From the NCBI GenBank assembly GCA_017648525.1, contig JAGCIP010000186.1, forward strand, positions 1 through 6,544: a stretch of 6,544 bases of DNA, in the 5' to 3' direction. Origin of the DNA: Clostridia bacterium. Lineage in GTDB: Bacteria > Bacillota > Clostridia > Christensenellales > Borkfalkiaceae. Of the stretch, positions 1 to 6,224 are shown piece by piece. Both the position numbers and the translations under genes were made by a program. The notes beneath the pieces are model-generated. The model searched no databases. It was not told the DNA's origin and was given only the letters and a program-made list of their open reading frames with translations. Position 1 is the first letter of the stretch. Each line of letters starts with the position of its first letter.

Positions 1-1
1 A

Positions 2-217
2 AAAGAGGCTCAAGGAAAGGGTATAGCAAGCAAGTTAATGAAACCTATGCTAAAATTTTTAGATGCAGAAAAAATGGTTGCTTATTTAGAAACTAATAAA
101 GAAAGCAACGTAGGCTTATACGAACATTACGGATTTGAACTTAAAAGAGAAGAATGCGTTCCTAAAACAGACGTTATGCATTACGCTATGGTAAGACAAC
201 CAAAAGGAGAAATATAG
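2..217 (+). CDS. GNAT-family N-acetyltransferase, C-terminal part (5' end outside window)
   Basis: The reading frame is open from the left edge and ends at TAG 215-217, giving the last 71 residues. It contains QGKGIASKLM, which matches the acetyl-CoA pyrophosphate-binding loop (Q/R-x-x-G-x-G/A) of GNAT acetyltransferases. Further on, LETNKESNVGLYEHYGFE matches the family's motif B, in which Asn and Tyr lie near the acetyl-CoA thiol and the chain ends in a 'YxxxGF' turn. The enzyme should move an acetyl group from acetyl-CoA to an amine, but the substrate cannot be read from this end. The stop is one base before the ATG of the next gene, and that gene's ribosome binding site lies inside this coding sequence, so the two are probably co-transcribed and translationally coupled. 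Family call is firm; specific role unknown. Confidence 0.85.
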   Translation, partial: KEAQGKGIASKLMKPMLKFLDAEKMVAYLETNKESNVGLYEHYGFELKREECVPKTDVMHYAMVRQPKGEI

Positions 218-218
218 C

Positions 219-1172
219 ATGCCAAAGAAACAAAGAAAATTTGCAGATGACGGTTGGGCTGTCTGGATAGACGGCGACGACGTTAGCACGGTATACATAA
301 ACGACTGGCTCAATCCAAAAGGAAAAAGTTACGTTGACTTTGCCGTTCGTATTCGTGGAGTAAAATCTAGCAAAGCACTAAACGTTTACGTTCCGTTTGC
401 GGTAAGTCGTGAAGAAATAGAAGACATATCCTTGCTTTTTGAAGATAAAAATATTTTACAAGCAACGTTTAGCGCTTCTTGTATAATTGAATTTAAGAAG
501 AACGAGCACACTTCGGAAATTGCTTATAACGGAAAGACTGTCGATATAGTTCATATCAGTTCGTTAGATATTGACGTTACGCATTTTTCAGAAGGCACGC
601 TGATAAAAATTGATTTAGAAAAATTGCAATCATTTTTAGATAACGACGAATCATATTTTATTTGGCGTATGCCACATAAATCTTTGAATGAAATTTTTGC
701 ACCACGTTCGGACATGGGGAGCGTGATGGAAAGGTTGAGAGATTTAATTACCACACCCGTAGTTGCGGAAAAGTACGGTTATTCAATTCGTATAAACGAG
801 GCAAGACTTTTACCTGACGAAATCACTAAAATCGGTGCGTTTCATCGTCAAAAATTAGAAAAAGCAGTTGTTACATTATCGTTAAACGAGTCTTATGAGG
901 TTAACGATGGAAGTTGCTATCGTATTCGCAGGTTAGAAGAAAATTTATATAAAGAATACCTGCCTAAAACATATAAGACAGAAGACGTAATTACCTATCA
1001 ATGGCAACAAAATAGAGGGAACAACTTAAAAGGGCATTTTAACTTTTATTATAATATTGCCAAAAATTCAGTAAGTCGCTCAAGTATGGTTCTTTATTTG
1101 ATATTGCTTACGGTTGTAGGCGTTGTGGGTAACCTTATTGCAGACTTAATTAGCAAACTAATTGGGTTATAG
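219..1172 (+). CDS. Uncharacterised protein with a single C-terminal membrane anchor
   Basis: A 317-residue protein I do not recognise. The start is ATG 219, preceded by AAGGAGA at 204-210 with 8 bases of spacing. Residues 1-285 are soluble-looking, mixed alpha/beta, rich in alternating hydrophobic stretches (for example 38-62 and 84-92) and without a signal peptide. Residues about 291-311 (VLYLILLTVVGVVGNLIADL) form one hydrophobic helix followed by only six residues. This predicts a tail-anchored protein with its bulk in the cytoplasm. A conserved-looking stretch lies at 237-262 (RRLEENLYKEYLPK, then VITYQW). I see no catalytic motif. The TAG stop at 1170-1172 is part of the ribosome binding site of the receptor gene that follows, so the two are tightly coupled. 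A membrane partner or scaffold for the receptor is plausible but is inference only. Confidence 0.8.
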   Translation: MPKKQRKFADDGWAVWIDGDDVSTVYINDWLNPKGKSYVDFAVRIRGVKSSKALNVYVPFAVSREEIEDISLLFEDKNILQATFSASCIIEFKKNEHTSEIAYNGKTVDIVHISSLDIDVTHFSEGTLIKIDLEKLQSFLDNDESYFIWRMPHKSLNEIFAPRSDMGSVMERLRDLITTPVVAEKYGYSIRINEARLLPDEITKIGAFHRQKLEKAVVTLSLNESYEVNDGSCYRIRRLEENLYKEYLPKTYKTEDVITYQWQQNRGNNLKGHFNFYYNIAKNSVSRSSMVLYLILLTVVGVVGNLIADLISKLIGL

Positions 1173-1177
1173 GAGAT
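1170..1177 (+). promoter_or_regulatory. Ribosome binding site overlapping the upstream stop codon
   Basis: TAGGAGAT contains the stop codon of the membrane-anchored protein and the AGGAG signal for the ATG at 1182. Termination and re-initiation therefore take place at the same spot, which favours coupled translation of the two genes. Confidence 0.7.
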
Positions 1178-1181
1178 ATAA

Positions 1182-3665
1182 ATGGGATTATTGATTGTAT
1201 CTATAATATTAAATTGTGTGTTGGCTATCGGGGTATATTTGCTTGATTTATATACTCCGTTTAAGAAATTCACGTATATAAAAAAACAAATAATTATAGG
1301 CGTTCTATTTGGTGGCGCATCAGCTTTTGCATCAAGTTTTGGTGTGGAATGGTTAGGTGCTGTTGTAAACGTGCGTGATGCTGCGCCATTATCTGCCGGT
1401 TTAATTTTCGGTGCGCCTGCTGGCATAATAGCAGGTTTAATCGGCGGTTTATACCGTTGGTTTTCCGTTTATTGGGGAGCAGGAACGTATACAAGACTTG
1501 CTTGCAGTATAGCGACAATTCTTGCTGGTTTTATGGCGGCTGCGCTTAGAAAGTGGATGTTTGATAATAAAAAACCTAATTGGGCTTACGGTATCTTTAT
1601 TGCCGTTGCTTGTGAAGTTATTCATATGATTTTAATATTCATTACGAATATGGATAATTCTTCGTATGCTTTTGAGTTTGTAAAAGGCGCAACACTTCCG
1701 ATGATTTTAGGCAACGCTTTTGCGGTTGGTTTTTCAATTATTGTAATTTCATTTTTTAGTAGTGAAGGGTTTTTTAGAAAGAAAACGGCAGAGCGAATTG
1801 CAAACACATTTCAACGTTGGCTTTTGATATGTATTGCCGTAGCGTTTTTAGCAACAAGTGTTTTTACTTTCGTTTTACAAAACGGCATTTCTAAAATAGA
1901 AACTCAAGAAGTATTTACTACTGCAATGAACGACGTGGAAGCCGACATAAAAGGTCAGTCACAGGAATTTATTATAGAAGCAACTAAAAATAGGCACGTT
2001 GGTTCAAACGGGTTCGTTGCAGTTTGCGATACTAATCTTAATATGGTTATTGATAACGAATATAATGGTTTGTCTATTTCTTCAATAGGTATAAATCCAC
2101 CAAGTGAAATGCTAACCCGCCAAACTGCAAGCAAACTTTATACTGCAGATATCGTTAATGCAGAAACAGGATACAAGGAAACCTATATGTATGTATTTAA
2201 GTTTGTTGACGATTATTGTATAATCGCCGCTATGCCCGAAGCAGAAGCAACTTTTATGCGTGACGCATCAGTTTACACTTCGGTATTTATGCAAATAATC
2301 GTGTTTATTGCGCTTTTTGTGTTTATTTACGTTCTTATTAAGCGGGTTATTATCAACAATTTAAGAAAAGTTAACGACACCCTTGCCCAAATAACTGGTG
2401 GCGACCTTAACGTAACGGTAGACGTTAGAACGAACGAAGAATTTGCATCTCTATCAGATGATATCAATTCAACCGTTACAACGTTGAAACGATATATTGC
2501 CGAAGCGGCGGCTCGTATTGACAAAGAATTAGAATACGCTAAACAAATACAATTATCAGCACTTCCAACAAACTTCCCGACTAGTGAAGAATATAACGTA
2601 TATGCGCAAATGATTGCGGCAAAAGAAGTTGGTGGCGATTTCTATGATTTTTATAAACTTAATGCAGACACGGTTGCATTTTTAGTAGCCGACGTTTCTG
2701 GTAAAGGTATTCCCGCAGCAATGTTTATGATGACGGCAAAGACCATTATTAAGGACTTGGCGGAAAGTGGAATGGCTGTGAACGATATATTTACAAAGGC
2801 TAATGCAAAACTTTGTGAAAATAACGAATCGGGAATGTTCGTTACTGCTTGGATGGGAATACTCGATATTCCTAGTGGGAAATTACAGTTTGCTAACGCA
2901 GGACATAACCCCCCGCTTTTGAAAAAAGCAAACGGTAATTTTGAGTATTTGAAAACACGTGCAGGGTTTGTTCTTGCTGGTTTAGACGGAGTTAAATATC
3001 GTGCTGGCGAAATTATGCTTTCAAAGGGAGATAGATTATTCCTATATACAGACGGCGTTACCGAAGCAACCGACGTAGAAAATAAACTTTATGGCGAAGA
3101 TAGGCTTTTAGAGTTTATGAATAAAAACTTAAGTTTAGGGGCGACAAAACTTTTACCAAAGTTGAAAAAGAGCATTGATAAATTTGTAGGCGAAGCACCA
3201 CAGTTTGACGATATTACAATGTTGATATTTGATTACAAGTTCAAAAAAGGAGAGCAAATGGAAAGTAAAATATTCCCCGCAAAAACTGATTCATTATCAG
3301 ACGTTCTTGCTTTTATAGAACAAAAATTAGAAACCTTTAATTGTTCAATGAAATTGCAAACGGCAATCTGTGTTGCCATAGAAGAAGTCTTTGTGAACGT
3401 AGCTCATTACGCTTATAAAGATGGCGATGGTATCGTAGAGTTTAATATCACTTTTGATGAAGAAAGTAGAAAGGTTACTTTCCAAATGATAGATAGCGGA
3501 ATTCCGTTCGACCCGTTAAAGAAAGAAGACCCAGATATTAGTTTGTCTGCAGAAGAACGCAATATTGGTGGTTTAGGAATTTTTATAACCAAAAAGACAA
3601 TGGATAACCTTTCATACGCTTATGAAAACGGCAAAAATATTTTAACAATGACCAAAAACATATAA
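1182..3665 (+). CDS. Membrane receptor with LytS-type 5TM, HAMP, RsbU/SpoIIE phosphatase and RsbW-type kinase domains
   Basis: An 827-residue multidomain signalling protein. Residues 1-195 hold about six hydrophobic segments and the NxR...P...GxxxG pattern (N63, R65, then SAGLIFGAPAGIIAGLIGGL) of the 5TMR-LYT receptor domain found in LytS. A further membrane helix at 212-234 and one at 366-388 enclose an extracytoplasmic segment (235-365) that could be a small Cache-like sensor. HAMP follows at 389-441 and a coiled linker at 441-460. The PP2C/SpoIIE phosphatase spans about 470-685, with likely metal ligands in GGDFYD (D486, D489), ADVSGKG (D504), TDG (D624) and FDD (D676, D677). The RsbW-type GHKL kinase spans 693-827, with N box EEVFVN (N739), DSGIPFDP (D771) and GGLG (796-799). 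All key motifs of both enzymes are intact, so it should both phosphorylate and dephosphorylate an RsbV-like STAS protein; two are encoded downstream. Rv1364c of M. tuberculosis is a known relative in domain logic. Signal unknown. Confidence 0.93.
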   Translation: MGLLIVSIILNCVLAIGVYLLDLYTPFKKFTYIKKQIIIGVLFGGASAFASSFGVEWLGAVVNVRDAAPLSAGLIFGAPAGIIAGLIGGLYRWFSVYWGAGTYTRLACSIATILAGFMAAALRKWMFDNKKPNWAYGIFIAVACEVIHMILIFITNMDNSSYAFEFVKGATLPMILGNAFAVGFSIIVISFFSSEGFFRKKTAERIANTFQRWLLICIAVAFLATSVFTFVLQNGISKIETQEVFTTAMNDVEADIKGQSQEFIIEATKNRHVGSNGFVAVCDTNLNMVIDNEYNGLSISSIGINPPSEMLTRQTASKLYTADIVNAETGYKETYMYVFKFVDDYCIIAAMPEAEATFMRDASVYTSVFMQIIVFIALFVFIYVLIKRVIINNLRKVNDTLAQITGGDLNVTVDVRTNEEFASLSDDINSTVTTLKRYIAEAAARIDKELEYAKQIQLSALPTNFPTSEEYNVYAQMIAAKEVGGDFYDFYKLNADTVAFLVADVSGKGIPAAMFMMTAKTIIKDLAESGMAVNDIFTKANAKLCENNESGMFVTAWMGILDIPSGKLQFANAGHNPPLLKKANGNFEYLKTRAGFVLAGLDGVKYRAGEIMLSKGDRLFLYTDGVTEATDVENKLYGEDRLLEFMNKNLSLGATKLLPKLKKSIDKFVGEAPQFDDITMLIFDYKFKKGEQMESKIFPAKTDSLSDVLAFIEQKLETFNCSMKLQTAICVAIEEVFVNVAHYAYKDGDGIVEFNITFDEESRKVTFQMIDSGIPFDPLKKEDPDISLSAEERNIGGLGIFITKKTMDNLSYAYENGKNILTMTKNI
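3246..3260 (+). promoter_or_regulatory. Internal ribosome binding site and in-frame ATG at the phosphatase/kinase boundary
   Basis: AAAGGAGA at 3246-3253 lies five bases (counted from AGGAG) before an in-frame ATG at 3258-3260, which is residue M693 of the receptor. The phosphatase domain ends just before (FDDITMLIFDY, 675-685) and the sequence after the ATG, MESKIFPAK, looks like the natural N terminus of an RsbW-type protein. Initiation here would give a free 135-residue soluble kinase (3258-3665) close to the usual RsbW size. The signal is as good as those of the true genes in this operon. The site may be used, or it may be the relic of a gene fusion that kept the ribosome binding site as a KKGEQ linker. 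Confidence 0.5.
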
Positions 3666-3679
3666 AGGAGAAAATAAAA

Positions 3680-3976
3680 ATGATGATTGAAATTAAAAAG
3701 AACGTGGAAAATACCGTCGTTGAGATTGTTGGTAGACTTGACACAACTACAGCCCCTGCGCTTGAAAAAACCCTTAACGAAGATATGGGCGAAACTAAAA
3801 ATCTTATCCTTGATTTAAAAGGGCTTGAATATATTTCAAGTGCGGGTTTACGTGTTTTACTTGGCGCTCAAAAGAAAATGCAAAAACTTGGTAGCATGAA
3901 AGTTATTAACGTTTGCGGTAGCGTTATGGAAGTGTTTGAAATTACGGGTTTTGCCGATATTTTAACTATTGAATAA
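3680..3976 (+). CDS. Anti-sigma factor antagonist-like STAS protein, RsbV/SpoIIAA family (copy 1)
   Basis: A 98-residue, single-domain STAS protein of the usual size for RsbV/SpoIIAA. The N-terminal strand ends in VGRLD (D21). The phosphorylation loop reads YISSAGLRVLL (51-61). By alignment with the DS(S/T)GL loop of SpoIIAA and RsbV, S54 is the expected phospho-acceptor. In the classical scheme the unphosphorylated form binds the RsbW-type kinase and frees its partner; the kinase phosphorylates the loop serine and the PP2C phosphatase removes the phosphate. Both enzymes are domains of the protein encoded 14 bases upstream, so this is very likely its direct substrate. AAAGGAG at 3664-3670 serves ATG 3680, with 9 bases of spacing; the ATG at 3683 is less well placed, and the second STAS copy aligns without gaps to the 3680 start. 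Sigma control is not implied, since no sigma gene is visible. Confidence 0.95.
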   Translation: MMIEIKKNVENTVVEIVGRLDTTTAPALEKTLNEDMGETKNLILDLKGLEYISSAGLRVLLGAQKKMQKLGSMKVINVCGSVMEVFEITGFADILTIE

Positions 3977-3981
3977 ACGAA

Positions 3982-3997
3982 ACCTTAAAAAGAAGGT
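3982..3997 (+). repeat. Small inverted repeat over the ribosome binding site of the next gene
   Basis: ACCTT (3982-3986) and AAGGT (3993-3997) can pair as a 5-bp stem with a 6-base A-rich loop. The right arm contains the AAGG core of the AGAAGG ribosome binding site (3991-3996) used by the gene starting at ATG 4005. The stem is short and may be chance, but it would partly mask the site and lower translation relative to the STAS gene before it. Confidence 0.3.
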
Positions 3998-4004
3998 AAT
4001 TAAT

Positions 4005-4598
4005 ATGATATCTAATATATGCAAAATAGAAAACGGAACAAGAGACCTTGATGCGATACTAAAGGAAAGTAAAAAAGTTGCTATATATAACGATTTAAAT
4101 GAAAAACAAACTTTACAACTACGTTTAATTTGTGAAGAACTTGATGGAATGTTGCCAAATATCGTTGACAATTTTAACGGGGACTTTTGGATTGAGTTTG
4201 ACAATGGAGAATGTAGAGTAAACGTAAATATGAGTTTTTCAGAATTTACTGTCGAAAAAAAGAACGAACTAATAAACGTTGCTAAAAACAAGAAAAATGC
4301 AAACGCTGTTGGAATAGTTGGGAAAATTCGTTCGGCAATTGAAAATTTGTTTTTGGATAAAGAAAATTTTCAAGCATACGATATGGCAAGGCTTTTTAAT
4401 GCGGGTGTAGAGTATAGCGTTGGGTTTTCTCCTGTATATAATTGGAGCCTTAATAAATATAAAAGCGTTGTAAAAGAAGAAAATGCACAAGATTGGGATG
4501 AATTAGAAAAATCAATTATTGCAAATCTTGCTGATGACGTAATAGTTGGGGTGAAAGGAAAACAAGCAAGTATCGTGGTTGTTAAAAAATTCAAATGA
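4005..4598 (+). CDS. Uncharacterised protein resembling a degenerate GHKL (RsbW-like) domain
   Basis: A 197-residue soluble protein. I chose ATG 4005 because AGAAGG (3991-3996) lies 8 bases ahead; the longer in-frame TTG at 3969 has no ribosome binding site and overlaps the STAS gene. Residues 33-80 follow the helix-strand-strand pattern of the N-box part of RsbW-type kinases: QTLQLRLICEELDGM (35-49) can be laid on LQTAICVAIEEVFVN (725-739) of the receptor's own kinase, and WIEFDNGECRVNVNMSF (62-78) on its two strands. The N-box Asn is replaced by M49, and I see neither a D-x-G-x-P box nor a GGLG loop. If related, it is thus a non-catalytic pseudo-kinase that might bind a STAS protein. A second part (101-117, AVGIVGKIRSAIENLFL) precedes a C-terminal half of unknown fold (120-197). 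Its gene sits between the STAS gene and the alarmone genes. The homology is inference from pattern only. Confidence 0.75.
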   Translation: MISNICKIENGTRDLDAILKESKKVAIYNDLNEKQTLQLRLICEELDGMLPNIVDNFNGDFWIEFDNGECRVNVNMSFSEFTVEKKNELINVAKNKKNANAVGIVGKIRSAIENLFLDKENFQAYDMARLFNAGVEYSVGFSPVYNWSLNKYKSVVKEENAQDWDELEKSIIANLADDVIVGVKGKQASIVVVKKFK

Positions 4599-4605
4599 GG
4601 GTGAT
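4597..4605 (+). promoter_or_regulatory. Ribosome binding site that decides the start of the pyrophosphokinase gene
   Basis: GAGGGTGAT pairs well with the 3' end of 16S rRNA and overlaps the TGA stop (4596-4598) of the previous gene. The GGG core is seven bases before ATG 4609, which supports that start over the in-frame TTG at 4579. Confidence 0.65.
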
Positions 4606-4608
4606 GGT

Positions 4609-5667
4609 ATGAACTTAAAAAGCAGACTTATTTTAGAAGATTATAGAAAGCAAAGGGACAGTTTTGTAAAACTTGGCGACGTGGTACACCAAATGCTTGC
4701 TGATATTACTAAGGAGCTAGGCTTGACTGTTTTGGCGGTTGAACACCGAGTAAAAGAAGAAAGAAGTTTGGCGGGTAAACTTGAAAGAAAGGGCGACGGC
4801 TACAACTCTTTAGAAGATATTACTGATATTCTTGGTTGTCGTGTTGTTTGTTTTCTTTCAGACGAGATTGATAAAATCGGCAAAAAAGTAGAAGAAAAAT
4901 TTGTGGTTGACTGGGAAAATTCATCAGATAAACGCACTCTCTTAAAAGAAAATGCTTTTGGGTATTTGTCGCTCCATTATATTTGCTCGCTACCTTTTGG
5001 TCACACGTGGCCTGATGAAATTTGTGGCAAGAAATTTGAAGTTCAAATTAGAACGATACTGCAACACGCATGGTCGGCAATTCACCACGATATAGGTTAT
5101 AAAAGCGATTTTGGTGTTCCAAGGGAAATAAATAGACAGTTTGCTCGCCTTGCGGGACTTTTAGAACTTGCTGATGATGAGTTTGTTCGTGCTCGTGATA
5201 ATATGACTTCTTATACCGAAGATATTAGAAAACGAATTATAACCGACGACGCAGACGACGTTGTAATAAATATGATTTCGCTTAACGAATACGTTTTACA
5301 TAACAAAAAAATGCAAGCCTTAATAAAAGAAATTGCGGATATTTGCGGGGCTGAAATTAACTCTATTGACCCTGAAAGTTATATTCCACAACTTGCATTT
5401 TTAGGTGTTAAAAAACTTGGCGATATTGAAGTTATGATAAACGAAAACTACGACTTGGCAATTCGTCTTGCTAAAAAAGCGTTGTCAATGGCAAACCTTG
5501 ATATCGTTTCTTCTTCGGTTGCGCTTAGGTTTTTATGCCGTGCGGAACTTATAAATAAAAATTATGATTTTGATAAGATTGTAGACTTCTTAAAAATCTC
5601 ATTAAAAAGCAAAGATAAGGCAGAAAGGCAAGCAAAGCTTTTGCTCAAGCAAAAGGGGGAAGTTTAA
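4609..5667 (+). CDS. RelA/SpoT-type nucleotide pyrophosphokinase (alarmone synthetase-like) with helical C-terminal extension
   Basis: A 352-residue soluble protein with a single RelA/SpoT synthetase domain at about 10-170. Visible motifs are RVKEERSLAGKLERKG (47-62, the R-x-K...S...K substrate-binding segment), DITDILGCRVVCF (70-82, with D73 at the place of the catalytic Asp), FGYLSLH (117-123, Y119 for base stacking), EVQIRT (144-149, E144 at the place of the catalytic Glu) and QHAWSAIHHDIGYK (152-165). These enzymes move pyrophosphate from ATP to the 3' hydroxyl of an acceptor, usually GDP or GTP. The R-x-K-D-Y segment that precedes the GY motif in classical synthetases is not seen; SSDKRTLLKENAFGY is there instead, so the acceptor is uncertain. 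There is no HD, TGS or ACT domain. Residues 180-352 are mostly helical with some repeat-like character, longer than in simple small synthetases. The stop overlaps the start of the hydrolase gene by one base. Toxic small synthetases (toxSAS) with a hydrolase antitoxin share this arrangement. Confidence 0.9.
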   Translation: MNLKSRLILEDYRKQRDSFVKLGDVVHQMLADITKELGLTVLAVEHRVKEERSLAGKLERKGDGYNSLEDITDILGCRVVCFLSDEIDKIGKKVEEKFVVDWENSSDKRTLLKENAFGYLSLHYICSLPFGHTWPDEICGKKFEVQIRTILQHAWSAIHHDIGYKSDFGVPREINRQFARLAGLLELADDEFVRARDNMTSYTEDIRKRIITDDADDVVINMISLNEYVLHNKKMQALIKEIADICGAEINSIDPESYIPQLAFLGVKKLGDIEVMINENYDLAIRLAKKALSMANLDIVSSSVALRFLCRAELINKNYDFDKIVDFLKISLKSKDKAERQAKLLLKQKGEV

Positions 5668-6197
5668 TGTCTTATAGCGAAAGAGTTAAACGTGCATTAG
5701 ATTTTGCAAGCGAAAAACACAAAGGGCAAAAGCGTATTGGTGGAGATGATTATATTACTCACCCTATCGCCGTTTGTGAAAAGTTAAAAAATCTAGGCTT
5801 TAATGAAGATTATCAAATCACAGCACTCTTTCACGATTTGCTTGAAGATACCAACGCTACCGAAAAAGAAATTTTATCATACGGTAATCATAAAATTTTG
5901 AGAGCGGTAAAACTTTTAACAAAGCAAAAAGGCAACGATATGCAAGAGTACGTCAACGCTATTAAAAACAATAAAATTGCGTTTGCTGTTAAAGGCGCTG
6001 ATAGACTGCATAATCTAGAGTGTGCGCTGGTAACGGACGTAGAGTTCAAGAGAAAATATATTTTAGAAACGGTGGATTGGTATTTGGATTTTTCGCTAGA
6101 AATTAAAAAGGCCGTTAAAAGGTTGGCGGAGAGCCTTGATACTCCGATATCGGAACTATCTTTCCTATACGACCCTATTGAAACTTGGAAATTATAA
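5667..6197 (+). CDS. Stand-alone RelA/SpoT-type HD hydrolase (small alarmone hydrolase, MESH1-like)
   Basis: A 176-residue single-domain protein, the usual size for small alarmone hydrolases. It shows the full motif set of the Mn-dependent RelA/SpoT HD domain: FASEKHKGQKRIGGDDYITHP (R23, H32), HDLLEDT (56-62, with H56, D57, E60 and D61) and KGADRLHNL (109-117, with D112 and N116). H32, H56, D57 and D112 are the expected metal ligands. The reaction would be removal of the 3' pyrophosphate from ppGpp-like nucleotides; related enzymes can also act on ppApp or NADPH. The start ATG shares its first A with the TAA of the synthetase gene (TAATG), with AAGGGGGAAG upstream at 5653-5662. Coupled translation should keep synthetase and hydrolase in step. 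It is most likely the counterweight, possibly antitoxin, of the preceding enzyme. All key residues are present, so activity is expected. Confidence 0.93.
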   Translation: MSYSERVKRALDFASEKHKGQKRIGGDDYITHPIAVCEKLKNLGFNEDYQITALFHDLLEDTNATEKEILSYGNHKILRAVKLLTKQKGNDMQEYVNAIKNNKIAFAVKGADRLHNLECALVTDVEFKRKYILETVDWYLDFSLEIKKAVKRLAESLDTPISELSFLYDPIETWKL

Positions 6198-6224
6198 AAA
6201 TTATTATTTAAGGAGATTAAAGAT

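Noticed and set aside
1094..1426. 110-codon open frame on the - strand
   Set aside because: Antisense to the membrane-anchored protein and receptor genes, with low-complexity translation and no domain; judged a shadow.
3969..4004. Upstream TTG start for the 197-residue protein
   Set aside because: No ribosome binding site, overlaps the STAS stop, and would add a basic 12-residue leader; ATG 4005 has a proper site.
3962..4291. 109-codon open frame on the - strand
   Set aside because: Antisense to the 197-residue protein, Phe/Ser-rich as expected from reading AT-rich coding DNA backwards.
4579..4608. Upstream TTG start for the pyrophosphokinase
   Set aside because: It lies inside the preceding gene without a ribosome binding site; ATG 4609 has GAGGGTGAT before it.
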